A stretch of 64,000 nt of DNA from Mycolicibacterium aromaticivorans JS19b1 = JCM 16368 (GTDB lineage Bacteria; Actinomycetota; Actinomycetes; Mycobacteriales; Mycobacteriaceae). The DNA is taken from the NCBI RefSeq assembly GCF_000559085.1, contig NZ_JALN02000001.1:558001-622000 (forward strand). The letters are read 5' to 3'. Below, piece by piece: positions 22,240-32,123 of the stretch. Under the pieces are notes generated by a model, which was not told where the DNA came from, did not search any database, and saw nothing but the letters and a program-made list of their open reading frames with translations. Position 1 is the first letter of the stretch; each line of letters starts with the position of its first letter. Position numbers and translations under genes: made by a program.

Positions 22240-22695
22240 GCCGTCCTTGTGGCGGGAGTGGCGCAGGCTGGCCACCGCGCGGATGACGCCGCGTGAGGCG
22301 TAGACGGCGACGACGCCGGACAGCAGGATCAGGAATACGAACATCACCAGCCAGTTGGTCCGGCTGTGCGGCACGTTCCACCAGACGATGGTGAACAGCA
22401 CCGCGCAGATGAAGACCACGATGTCGCGCCAGTTGCCCTTGTACGACGAGGCGATCTCGCGCAGCTCGCGGCTTTTCTCGGTCGCGTCGATGAGGTCGAC
22501 GATCCGCATGTTGATGCTCTCGCGCAGCCTGGCGCGCAACTCGACGTCCTCGTCAGGCAGCTGGTCGAGCAACTCGAGGTCGGCCTTGATGGCGCCGCGC
22601 ACATCAGGGCCCCGGAGATTGCCGGCGGCGACACCCAATAGCGCCCCGCCGGCGATCGGGGCGGCCCCCAGAGCGATATCAGCGATTCCCGGCAT
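22228..22695 (-). CDS. Hypothetical membrane protein
   Basis: 155 aa, not recognised. The N-terminus is small-residue rich (IALGAAPIAGGALLGVAAGNLRG). The middle is charged and helical (IKADLELLDQLPDEDVELRARLRESINMRIVDLIDATEKSRELREIASSYKG). Two adjacent membrane helices follow at about residues 91-135. The tail is basic. ATG start at 22695, divergent from the TetR gene. It may be that regulator's target, but nothing in the sequence proves it. Confidence 0.6.
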   Translation of the reverse strand: MPGIADIALGAAPIAGGALLGVAAGNLRGPDVRGAIKADLELLDQLPDEDVELRARLRESINMRIVDLIDATEKSRELREIASSYKGNWRDIVVFICAVLFTIVWWNVPHSRTNWLVMFVFLILLSGVVAVYASRGVIRAVASLRHSRHKDGSAG

Positions 22696-22843
22696 GACAC
22701 CTCACGTCCTTGATCGGGCGGTTGTTGCAGATGACGGTAGGGCCGACCCGGCCTGCCGGTCCAGAAAAGACGTCAGATCGTGTCGCCCGGTCTCGGACGC
22801 GGACGCGTCGCGATAGGCAAGGTCGCAGGGCTGATGACGTAGT

Positions 22844-23525
22844 TTGACTAGGCGAGCCGATCCCGAGTGGAAGGGCGAGACCGATCCCAGTCACACGCCA
22901 GCAGAGCGACAACGCCAGGCGCCGCATCGAACGTCGCGCAGCAGATCGCCGGGCGTCCAACGAGCGCTGGCGCAGCATCCTCCTCGGCGCCACCGAGGTT
23001 TTCCGGCGGGAGGGATTTGCCCGAGCCCGGCTCGAAGACGTGGCCGCCGAAGTCGGTATCAACCGGGCGTCTCTCTACTACTACGTCGGAACCAAGGAAG
23101 AGTTGCTGCTCGCCCTCATCGAGGAGCCTGCCCGCGACATGACGCGGCACTGCCGTGCCGCACTGGAATCCGACGAGCCGGCCGACGTCAAACTGCGGGT
23201 TGCACTGCACTGTTACGTCGACGACCTCCAGAACCATCCGGAGCTGTTCCTGCTGTTCAGCGAGAGTCAGCACATCGCCGCGATCCCCGATGCCCACGGC
23301 ATCAGCAGCAACGCCGAGGATTATGCCCAGGCCCTACTCGCGATCGTCGAGGAGGGCGTCGGCACAGGCGTTTTCCGCGCCGACCTGGAACCCCGGCTGG
23401 TGACCCACGGAATTCTCGGCATGCACAACTGGATTCATCGGTGGTACGTGCCGAGCGGGCGACGCTCATTGACGGAGATCGGCGAAGTCTTCGCCGAGAT
23501 GATCCTGTCCGGCCTGCGCCCCTGA
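22844..23525 (+). CDS. TetR-family regulator with disrupted N-terminus
   Basis: The frame from 22848 to 23525 encodes RRIERRAADRRASNERWRSILLGATEVFRREGFARARLEDVAAEVGINRASLYYYVGTKEELLLALI, a full TetR helix-turn-helix, and then a ligand domain of about 140 aa. That frame has no ATG, GTG or TTG before the GTG at 23040, which would cut off the first DNA-binding helices. A TTG at 22844 in another frame gives a natural-looking tail, MTRRADPEWKGETDPSHTPAERQRQ, that would join the main frame if one base were added or lost near 22910-22923. So it is either frameshifted (real or assembly error) or uses a rare start. Confidence 0.65.
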
Positions 23526-23589
23526 CAGGCCGATGATCGTTCTCCCACAGCATTTTCCGCAGGTGCGGACGACAGGTTGGAGGACGTAT

Positions 23590-24042
23590 TCACTCCATCA
23601 GCTGAGCAGCGACGGTAGCGCCGAGATTCCAGCAGGCCTCGAGGTCGTCCTTGGTCGGCTTGCCGGACACGATGACCGTCTCGGCCGCCCGCAGCCAGCC
23701 CAACCCCGCGGTGATGCCGTCGACGGCGCGCTGCGCCCCCTCGGTGCCCTCGTTCCCGTGCAGATAGACGCCGAACGGGCGACCTCGGGTGGCATCCAGG
23801 ATCTGGTAGTAGGACTGGTCGAAAGCGTGCTTGAGCGCGCCGCTGATGTAGCCGAGATTGGCGGGGCTGCCCAGCAGGTAGCCGTCCGCCTCCAACATGT
23901 CGGCGGCCGAGCATGTCAGTGCCGGCCTGCGAACCACCTCGACCCCGTCGATCTCGGGGTCGGTCGCGCCGGCGAGCACCGCCTCGAACATCTCGTGGCA
24001 GTGCGGCGACGGCGTGTGATGCACAACCAGCAGACGCTTCAT
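23590..24042 (-). CDS. Flavodoxin / NAD(P)H-dependent FMN reductase family protein
   Basis: 150 aa. Flavodoxin fold: MKRLLVVHHTPSPHCHEMFEAVLAGA is the first strand and FMN phosphate loop. DGYLLGSPANLGYISGALKHAFDQSYYQ is the second flavin loop. The ATG at 24042 overlaps the stop of the upstream reductase gene (ATGA), so it is last in the dapB operon. A redox role is likely; the partner is unknown. Confidence 0.82.
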   Translation of the reverse strand: MKRLLVVHHTPSPHCHEMFEAVLAGATDPEIDGVEVVRRPALTCSAADMLEADGYLLGSPANLGYISGALKHAFDQSYYQILDATRGRPFGVYLHGNEGTEGAQRAVDGITAGLGWLRAAETVIVSGKPTKDDLEACWNLGATVAAQLME

Positions 24043-24541
24043 CTCCGGCACCGTTCCCAACAGTTGGTCGACGCGGGAGTCAGGACAATGACCGGGATCT
24101 GGCGCGTCGTTCGTGTCTCGTAGTCGGCGAAGTACGGATACATCTGCACCAGTCGTCGCCAAAGCTCCTCGCGCTCATCGGCTTTGGCTTCGGCAGCCTC
24201 GACAGGGACGGTCACTCCCCTGACCTGAACCTGCGCAGCGGGATTGGCTTTCAAGTTCAGCCACCAGACGGGGTCGGTGTCGCTGCCCGAGTAGGCCGCC
24301 GCGATGACGAACCGACCACCGTCCTCGATGTAGATGAGCGGCAGGGTTCGCGACTTACCGGTTTTTCGTCCGGTCACGGTCAGCAGCATCGTCGGATACT
24401 TCGGATTCTGGGCCTTGCCGCCGGTCAGCCGGTATGCCAGGGAGTGCAGTCCGCTGATCGCCCGGGTCACCGGTCGCATGGCCGGGCGCCGCAAGACGTT
24501 ACTCATGGCGTTGAAGAGACGCGCACCCGGCGAATCACTGG

Positions 24542-24545
<4 letters not shown>
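24039..24545 (-). CDS. Deazaflavin (F420)-dependent nitroreductase family protein
   Basis: 168 aa split-barrel protein of the Ddn family. The signature is TMLLTVTGRKTGKSRTLPLIYIEDGGRFVIAAAYSGSDTDPVWWLNLKANPAAQVQV, which binds F420. Such enzymes reduce quinones and, in M. tuberculosis, activate nitroimidazole prodrugs. An N-terminal amphipathic or membrane-associated stretch (residues 10-40) is typical. GTG start at 24545 overlaps the upstream stop. The C-terminus (PASTNCWERCRR) is irregular because it runs into the next gene. Confidence 0.83.
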
Positions 24546-26166
<1,621 letters not shown>

Positions 26167-26679
26167 CTAGAGCGGAGCCGCACCGCGCAGGTGCTCGAAG
26201 ATCAACGAGGTCTGGGTTCCCGCCACGTCGGAATCGGAGTTGAGGTTCTCGACGACGAACGAGCGCAGATCGTCGGTGTCACGGGCGGCGACATGGATGA
26301 TGAAGTCGTCGGCCCCGGCCAGGAAGTACACGTCCATGACCTGTGGTTTGCGCCGAATGTGCTCGATGAAGCTGAGGATCTTTCCGCGGGCGTTGGATTG
26401 CAGGCTCACCGAGATCATCGCCTGCAACGACAGCCCGATCGCGGCCGGATCGATGTCGGTGTAGAAGCCGCGGATCACCCCGATGTCCTGCAGCCTGCGC
26501 ACGCGCCCGTGACAGGTCGACGGCGCGATACCGACAGCGTCAGCCAGCGCGCTGTTGGAGATGCGGGCGTCCGCATGCAGAGTGGCCAGAATCCGCCGGT
26601 CGACACCGTCGAGTTCGGACCGAACATCCTTCGGCGCCACGGCCGGACGACCAGCCGATCTCGCTGATTCTCCACTCAT
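26167..26679 (-). CDS. aldR: Lrp/AsnC-family regulator AldR
   Basis: 170 aa. The N-terminal winged helix LDGVDRRILATLHADARISNSALADAVGIAPSTCHGRVRRLQDIGVIRGFYTDID is followed by the RAM ligand domain (MISVSLQSNARGKILSFIEHIRRKPQVMDVYFLAGADDFIIHVAARD). In M. tuberculosis the product of this gene (Rv2779c) represses or activates ald depending on alanine. It is divergent from ald with inverted repeats between the two genes. Confidence 0.9.
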   Translation of the reverse strand: MSGESARSAGRPAVAPKDVRSELDGVDRRILATLHADARISNSALADAVGIAPSTCHGRVRRLQDIGVIRGFYTDIDPAAIGLSLQAMISVSLQSNARGKILSFIEHIRRKPQVMDVYFLAGADDFIIHVAARDTDDLRSFVVENLNSDSDVAGTQTSLIFEHLRGAAPL

Positions 26680-26690
26680 ACACCTAATCT

Positions 26691-26731
26691 ATCGAATTTT
26701 CGCCAATTCGATTGCAATCCACTCGAATTTT
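26691..26731. promoter_or_regulatory. Putative AldR operator region
   Basis: An inverted repeat ATCGAATT (26691-26698), six bases, then AATTCGAT (26705-26712) lies in the aldR-ald divergent gap. A third half-site TCGAATTTT is at 26723-26731, and a small palindrome ATTGCAAT at 26711-26718. Several spaced AT-rich sites are typical for octameric Lrp-type regulators. The region is much more AT-rich than its surroundings. Confidence 0.6.
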
Positions 26732-26774
26732 CTTCACACTTCTTGCCAAGCCAATTTCCAATCGAGGAGCGATC

Positions 26775-27890
26775 ATGCGCGTCGGCATACCGACCGAGAT
26801 CAAGAACAACGAGTACCGCGTCGCCATCACCCCGGCCGGCGTGTCCGAACTGGTGCGCCGCGGCCACGAGGTCACCGTCCAGGCCGGCGCCGGTGAGGGT
26901 TCCGCCATTCACGACGACGACTTCAAGGCCGCCGGCGCGCAGATCATCGCCAGCGCCGACCAGGTGTGGGCCGAAGCCGACCTGCTGCTGAAGGTCAAGG
27001 AGCCCATCGAGGCCGAGTACGGCCGCATGCGCAAAGACCAGACCCTGTTCACCTACCTGCACTTGGCCGCCTCACGTCCGTGCACCGACGCTCTGCTGGC
27101 ATCCGGCACCACGTCGATCGCCTACGAGACGGTGCAGACCGCCGACGGAGCGCTTCCGCTGCTGGCCCCGATGAGCGAGGTCGCAGGCCGGCTGGCCGCA
27201 CAGGTCGGCGCCTACCACCTGATGCGCACCCAGGGCGGTCGCGGCGTGCTGATGGGCGGCGTGCCCGGTGTTGCCCCGGCCAAGGTCGTAGTGATCGGCG
27301 GCGGAATGGCCGGCGACAACGCCGCCGCCGTCGCCTGGGGTATGGGCGCGCACGTCACCGTGTTCGACCTCAACATCAACATCCTGCGCAAGATCGACGC
27401 CGAGTACGGCGGGGCGATCGAGACCCGCTACTCCTCGCGGCTCGACCTCGAGGATGCCGTCAAGCAGGCCGATCTGGTCATCGGTGCCGTGCTGGTGCCG
27501 GGCGCCAAGGCTCCGAAGCTCGTCACGAATGCGACTGTGGCACAGATGAAGCCGGGAGCGGTGCTGGTGGACATCGCCATCGACCAGGGTGGCTGCTTCG
27601 AGGATTCGAAGCCCACCACGCACGACGACCCGACCTTCCGGGTGCACGACGCGGTGTTCTACTGCGTGGCCAACATGCCCGGCGCGGTCCCGCGGACCTC
27701 GACCTACGCGCTGACCAACGCGACCATGCCGTACGTCATCAAGCTCGCCGACAAGGGCTGGCAGGCTGCCTGCGGGTCCGACCCGGCGCTGGCCAAGGGC
27801 TTGTCCACCCATCACGGGCAGCTGCTCAATCACGAGGTCGCCAACGACCTCGAGCTGCCCTACACCGATCCGGCCGGCCTGATGGCCTGA
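26775..27890 (+). CDS. ald: Alanine dehydrogenase
   Basis: 371 aa, the same length as the M. tuberculosis enzyme. Interconverts L-alanine and pyruvate with NAD(H), and can reduce glyoxylate. Catalytic Lys75 (LLKVKEP) and His96 (TYLHLAA) are present. [30 protein letters not shown] is the Rossmann motif, and [23 protein letters not shown] closes the active site. ATG 26775 has GAGGAG upstream. Controlled by the divergent aldR. A strong hairpin follows at 27926. Confidence 0.97.
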   Translation: MRVGIPTEIKNNEYRVAITPAGVSELVRRGHEVTVQAGAGEGSAIHDDDFKAAGAQIIASADQVWAEADLLLKVKEPIEAEYGRMRKDQTLFTYLHLAASRPCTDALLASGTTSIAYETVQTADGALPLLAPMSEVAGRLAAQVGAYHLMRTQGGRGVLMGGVPGVAPAKVVVIGGGMAGDNAAAVAWGMGAHVTVFDLNINILRKIDAEYGGAIETRYSSRLDLEDAVKQADLVIGAVLVPGAKAPKLVTNATVAQMKPGAVLVDIAIDQGGCFEDSKPTTHDDPTFRVHDAVFYCVANMPGAVPRTSTYALTNATMPYVIKLADKGWQAACGSDPALAKGLSTHHGQLLNHEVANDLELPYTDPAGLMA

Positions 27891-27925
27891 AAACCTCAGT
27901 GAGCCAACAGCTCACTACTGCACAG

Positions 27926-27960
27926 CGAACCGGGACTGCTCACCGCAGCGTCCCGGTTCG
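27926..27960. terminator. Hairpin terminator between ald and the VOC gene
   Basis: Arms CGAACCGGGAC (27926-27936) and GTCCCGGTTCG (27950-27960) pair perfectly; inside them TGC/GCA can pair again. It lies between the convergent ald and VOC genes and could serve both. Only a weak T-rich tail (TTGGTCTTAT) follows on the plus strand. Confidence 0.75.
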
Positions 27961-27966
27961 TTGGTC

Positions 27967-28761
27967 TTATATCCCGGCCGGCGGATGGCCGAGGCAGATC
28001 AGCGCGCCCAAGGGATCTTTGATCGCCGCCAAAGTTCCGTAGGGCGTCTCTTCGACGGGAATCACCAGCTGGCCACCGAGTTCCTCGGCCTGCTTGACCG
28101 TGGCGGCCACATCGTCGACGGTGATGTACACCTGCCAGAACGACGGCACCTCGGCGGGAAAGAGCTTGGCGGCGTCCATGATTCCCGAGTATGCGCGCTC
28201 TCCGGCGAAAACCTGACCGTAACGGTCCGGACCGACGGCGTCCGGGTCACCGCCGGTGCCGATCTCCTCGATCCGAGCCCCGAGCACCTGGCGGTAGAAC
28301 GCCAGTGATGCGTCGTAGTCCTTGCTTTGACATTCGAACCAGTACGGCGTGCCGTGCTCGCCCCACTCGGTGAACCCCGGATGCGTCCCGGGCTGCCAGA
28401 ATCCGATGACCGCGCCGGCGGGGTCGGACACCACCATCATCGAACCCAGATCGCCGACCGCCATCGGGGGCACCATCACCGTCGCGCCCGCGGTCTCCGC
28501 CGCCGCGACCGTGGCGCTGCCGTCGGTGGTGTGCAGGTACACCGACCAGATGTTCGCCGGGCCCTCGCCCATCGGCGGGATAAGCCCTGCCACCCGCTTA
28601 CCGTTACGGGTGAAGTTCTGATAACCGCCGAACTCCGGGTGCGCCGGTCCCTCGAGCTGCCAACCGAAGATCACCCGGTAGAACTCCGCGGCTCGCGCGG
28701 GGTCACTGCTCATCAGGTCGAACCAGATGGGCGCCCCGGCCGGGGCGGCGTACTCACTCAC
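27967..28761 (-). CDS. Two-domain VOC (glyoxalase/bleomycin-resistance fold) protein
   Basis: 264 aa with two tandem VOC domains: residues about 10-125 ([27 protein letters not shown]) and 138-262 ([28 protein letters not shown]). It resembles the mycobacterial CFP30B/CFP32 protein (Rv0577), which has been reported as a methylglyoxal-related or secreted effector protein. Whether this copy is catalytic is not clear from sequence. Downstream of the beta-lactamase gene by 60 bases and possibly in the same transcript. Confidence 0.85.
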   Translation of the reverse strand: MSEYAAPAGAPIWFDLMSSDPARAAEFYRVIFGWQLEGPAHPEFGGYQNFTRNGKRVAGLIPPMGEGPANIWSVYLHTTDGSATVAAAETAGATVMVPPMAVGDLGSMMVVSDPAGAVIGFWQPGTHPGFTEWGEHGTPYWFECQSKDYDASLAFYRQVLGARIEEIGTGGDPDAVGPDRYGQVFAGERAYSGIMDAAKLFPAEVPSFWQVYITVDDVAATVKQAEELGGQLVIPVEETPYGTLAAIKDPLGALICLGHPPAGI

Positions 28762-28821
28762 GATGGATCCTTTCGGCTGATGTCGACGGTCTTCAGTACT
28801 GACAGCCGGCGGGGCGGAAAC

Positions 28822-29736
28822 TCATCGCGGGCGCGTCACCTCCGGCAACACCAAAGTCGCCACCTCGGCGATGAGCTGGCGCAGCGGCTCGGCCCGCGCA
28901 TCGTCGGATCGGGTACGGGTCATGATCGCCAGCAGAACGCGTTCGCCGTTGGGCCCGAATGCGATCCCGACGTCGTTGGTGCTGGCGTAGTCACCGGATC
29001 CGGTCTTGTCGGCGGTCGTCCAGCCAGCGGGCAGCCCACCGCGCATGCTCGAGGTGGTGTTGGCGCGCATCCAGTCCTCGAGTTGCGTGCGGTGTGACCC
29101 GTCGAGGACGTCGCCGGTCAGCACCCGCGCGAATCCGCCGCCGAGCGCCCGCGGCGTGCTGGTGTCGCGCGGATCGCCGGGAACAGCCGAATTCAGCTCG
29201 GTCTCCCAGCGGTCCAGCCGGCTGCGATCATCCCCGATCGAGCGGGCGAACGCGGTGATCGCCGGTGGCCCGCCGATGACACGCAGCAACATGTTCGCCG
29301 CGGTGTTGTCGCTGACTTGCAGCGCCGCCGCGCACAGATCCGAAATAGCCATGGGCTGACCGGCATTGGGCTCGGTGCGCGGGGAATTGGGCTTGAGCTC
29401 CGCGGGGTCGACCACCACCGTGTCCGTCAGCCGCAACTCCCCCGCCTGCGCCTTCTGCAGCACCCGAGTCGAGAGGTAGACCTTGAACGTCGAGCACATC
29501 GCGAACGGGTCGCCGTCGCGGTTCGCCAACTCCACCTTGGAGTTCAGGTTCTGGGCATAGAGCCCGACGAATGCGTTGTGCCGGTTCTCCAGAGCGGCGA
29601 TGCGCTGCTCGACGGGCGGCAACGGCTCAGCCGGGTCGATGAGCGTCGGATGGGTCGGTGAGGGTTTGACGCCGCACGCCGCGAGAACGGTCAGCGCGCT
29701 GCCAGTGACCAGAAGGCGGCGGCGGGACAGGCTCAT
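28822..29736 (-). CDS. Class A beta-lactamase, Tat-type lipoprotein
   Basis: 304 aa. The signal peptide SRRRLLVTGSALTVLAAC combines a twin-arginine motif (residues 4-8) with a lipobox LAAC at Cys21. It should therefore be exported folded and lipid-anchored. All class A residues are present: Ser82 and Lys85 (STFK, preceded by Cys81), SDN at 142-144, Glu178 and Asn182 in ETELN, KTG at 244-246. Unlike M. tuberculosis BlaC it keeps the usual SDN. Its ATG overlaps the nitronate monooxygenase stop (ATGA), so it is expressed from the gpsI-pepR operon. Hydrolysis of penicillins and cephalosporins is expected. Confidence 0.93.
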   Translation of the reverse strand: MSLSRRRLLVTGSALTVLAACGVKPSPTHPTLIDPAEPLPPVEQRIAALENRHNAFVGLYAQNLNSKVELANRDGDPFAMCSTFKVYLSTRVLQKAQAGELRLTDTVVVDPAELKPNSPRTEPNAGQPMAISDLCAAALQVSDNTAANMLLRVIGGPPAITAFARSIGDDRSRLDRWETELNSAVPGDPRDTSTPRALGGGFARVLTGDVLDGSHRTQLEDWMRANTTSSMRGGLPAGWTTADKTGSGDYASTNDVGIAFGPNGERVLLAIMTRTRSDDARAEPLRQLIAEVATLVLPEVTRPR

Positions 29737-30758
29737 CGGGTGCCTTCCGCCAATGCCGCCACGATGTCGGCTGCGCTACCCCCGCTGATCTCCCGCCACG
29801 CGGTGCCCGCCCACAGATTGGTGCCATGCGGATCACCCGCGGCGACGGCGGCGCGGCGCAGCGGACCCGTCATCTGATTGACATCCGGATAGCCCAGCGG
29901 TGCCACATCGTCATAGCGGGCGGTGAAATCATTCGCCAGGCCGCGCGCATACCGGCCCGAAAAGGCCCGTGTCACCACGGTTTCGGTGAAGTTCCGATCG
30001 GTCAGCGCCCCGCGGTGGACGGCGTTGGTGCCGGCCTCCTCGGCCAGCAAGAACGCCGTGCCCGCCTGCGCTGCGACCGCTCCGCCGTGCAGCACCCGCC
30101 GGACATCCGCCGCGCTGGACAGACCACCCGCCGCGATCACCGGCACGTCGTGGGCTGCGACGATCGCGGACAGCAGCGAATCCAGCGGCTCATCGCCGGG
30201 CCGGACGACGGGATCGAAAGTGCCCCGATGCCCGCCGGCTTCCGGGCCCTGCACCACCAGAGCGTCGGCGCCCGCAGCGACCGCCGCGGCCGCCTCGTCC
30301 GGGCTGGTGACCGTCACCGCGACCAACACGCCCCGATCACGCAGACGGGCAATGATTTCCGGTGTCGGGCAACCGAAGGTGAACGAGGCCACCTCCGGTG
30401 CGGTATCGGCGACCACGTCGATCTTGGACTGCCAGGCGTCGTCGTCGGGATGGGGCCGCGCGATCTCCGCACCGTAGTGATCGGCAAGCGGGGCAAGCCG
30501 GTCGCGGTAGCGCTCCAGCTCATCTGCGTTCGCCGCAGACGGCTGCGGCACAAAGAGATTCACCCCGATCGGTGCCGACGTCAACGCCCGGGTGCCGGCA
30601 ATCACCTCGGCGAACTTGTCCGCAGTCAGATAGCCGGCGGCCACGAAACCCAGGCCGCCTGCGTCGGACACCGCGGCCGCCAGGGCGGGCGTGCTCGGAC
30701 CGCCTGCCATTGGTGCACCGAGTATCGGTATCGCCAAATCCTGCAGGTGCAGCGGCAC
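29733..30758 (-). CDS. Nitronate monooxygenase family FMN oxidoreductase (Rv2781c-like)
   Basis: 341 aa TIM barrel. Starts LHLQDLAIPILGAPMAGGPSTPALAAAVSDAGGLGFVAAGYLT, the NMO/2-nitropropane dioxygenase pattern. GADALVVQGPEAGGHRG and [40 protein letters not shown] bind the FMN phosphate. Such enzymes oxidise alkyl nitronates such as propionate-3-nitronate. The ATG is two bases after the pepR stop and its stop overlaps the beta-lactamase start. Confidence 0.9.
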   Translation of the reverse strand: MPLHLQDLAIPILGAPMAGGPSTPALAAAVSDAGGLGFVAAGYLTADKFAEVIAGTRALTSAPIGVNLFVPQPSAANADELERYRDRLAPLADHYGAEIARPHPDDDAWQSKIDVVADTAPEVASFTFGCPTPEIIARLRDRGVLVAVTVTSPDEAAAAVAAGADALVVQGPEAGGHRGTFDPVVRPGDEPLDSLLSAIVAAHDVPVIAAGGLSSAADVRRVLHGGAVAAQAGTAFLLAEEAGTNAVHRGALTDRNFTETVVTRAFSGRYARGLANDFTARYDDVAPLGYPDVNQMTGPLRRAAVAAGDPHGTNLWAGTAWREISGGSAADIVAALAEGTR

Positions 30759-30760
30759 GG

Positions 30761-32089
30761 CTAGCTCCTGATCGTCCGAAGTGGCTGCGGCAGCGATCGT
30801 TTGGACTTGTGCGGCCCCAAGACGGCCGCACCGAAAGGCTTGGTGAGCACCTGGCGGGCCACCGCGTTGACCTGATCCAGGGTCACTTCGTCGATGCGCG
30901 CCAGAGTGCTCGTGACGCTGCGGTACTCACCGTAGTTCAGCTCGCTGCGACCGAGACGGTGCATTCGCGATGCGGAGTCCTCCAAACCGAGCACCAGACC
31001 GCCGCGAATCGAACCCTTGGCGATGCGGCACTCCGCCTCGGTGATGCCGTCACGCGCGACACCCTCGAGGACTTCGGTGGTCAACCGCACCACCTCGTCG
31101 AAGCGCTCGGGAAGGCACGCCGCATACACCGACAATGCCCCGGCATCCGAGAAGCTGTCAACCGACGAGTACACCGAATACGCCAGCCCGCGGTTCTCCC
31201 GAATCTGTTGGAAGAGGCGGGAACTCAATCCACCACCGAGGGCGGTGTTGAGCACCGAAAGTGCCCAGCGGTGCGGCCAGTGCCGCCCCGGCACCCGGAC
31301 ACCCAGCGACAGATGGGTCTGCTCGGCGTCACGACTGATCAGCTCCAACCGGGGTGCGCCGGTGGCCCGGCCGGTGCCCTTGCGCGGAGCCTGCGGTGTA
31401 CGGCCTTTGACCAGATGAGTGCCGAAGTGCTTGCGCACCAGCCGGACTACCTCGTCGTGATCGATGTTGCCCGCGACCGCCACGACCATCCGCTCCGGGG
31501 TGTAGCGGCGCACATGGAACGAATGCAGCTGCGATCGGGTCATCCCCGACACCGAATCGACGCTGCCGATCACCGGCCGCCCGACGGGATGGTCCCCGAA
31601 CATCGCCGACAGGAACACGTCGCCCAGGGCGTCTTCGGGATCGTCGTCGCGCATCGCGATCTCTTCGAGCACGACGTCACGCTCCAATTCGACGTCGTGG
31701 GGTGCGCAGACGCCGTTGAGTACCACGTCGGCGACCAGATCGACGGCCAACCCCAGATCGTCGTCCAGAACGTGGGCGTAGTAGCAGGTGTGTTCCTTGG
31801 CGGTGAAAGCGTTGAGCTCACCGCCGACGGCGTCGACGGACTGCGCGATCTCGACGGCAGTGCGACTCGGCGTCGCCTTGAACAGCAGATGCTCCAGGAA
31901 ATGCGCGGCGCCGGCGACAGTCGGGCCTTCGTCACGAGAACCGACGTTCACCCAGACGCCCACCGAGGCCGATCGCACCGATGGCACATATTCGGTGACG
32001 ACCCGCAGGCCGCCGGGAAGTACGGTGCGCCGCACCGCAACCGGCGCCTCGCTAGAGAGGCGCCGGCCGCGGCGAAGCGATGGGTTCAT
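30761..32089 (-). CDS. pepR: M16-family zinc peptidase PepR
   Basis: 442 aa from ATG 32089. The inverted zinc motif HxxEH is at residues 63-67 (HFLEH), with a further Glu in VGGELNAFTAKEHTCYY. GGGLSSRLFQQIRENRGLAYSVYS is the conserved Arg/Tyr region of M16B processing peptidases. An ATG at 32152 would add 21 residues and overlap gpsI; the shorter form fits the 438-aa M. tuberculosis protein. It follows gpsI by 34 bases, as in many bacteria. Confidence 0.9.
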   Translation of the reverse strand: MNPSLRRGRRLSSEAPVAVRRTVLPGGLRVVTEYVPSVRSASVGVWVNVGSRDEGPTVAGAAHFLEHLLFKATPSRTAVEIAQSVDAVGGELNAFTAKEHTCYYAHVLDDDLGLAVDLVADVVLNGVCAPHDVELERDVVLEEIAMRDDDPEDALGDVFLSAMFGDHPVGRPVIGSVDSVSGMTRSQLHSFHVRRYTPERMVVAVAGNIDHDEVVRLVRKHFGTHLVKGRTPQAPRKGTGRATGAPRLELISRDAEQTHLSLGVRVPGRHWPHRWALSVLNTALGGGLSSRLFQQIRENRGLAYSVYSSVDSFSDAGALSVYAACLPERFDEVVRLTTEVLEGVARDGITEAECRIAKGSIRGGLVLGLEDSASRMHRLGRSELNYGEYRSVTSTLARIDEVTLDQVNAVARQVLTKPFGAAVLGPHKSKRSLPQPLRTIRS

Positions 32090-32123
32090 CCCGGCGTCGC
32101 TGCGCTCCTGCCCGCCGAGCGGG

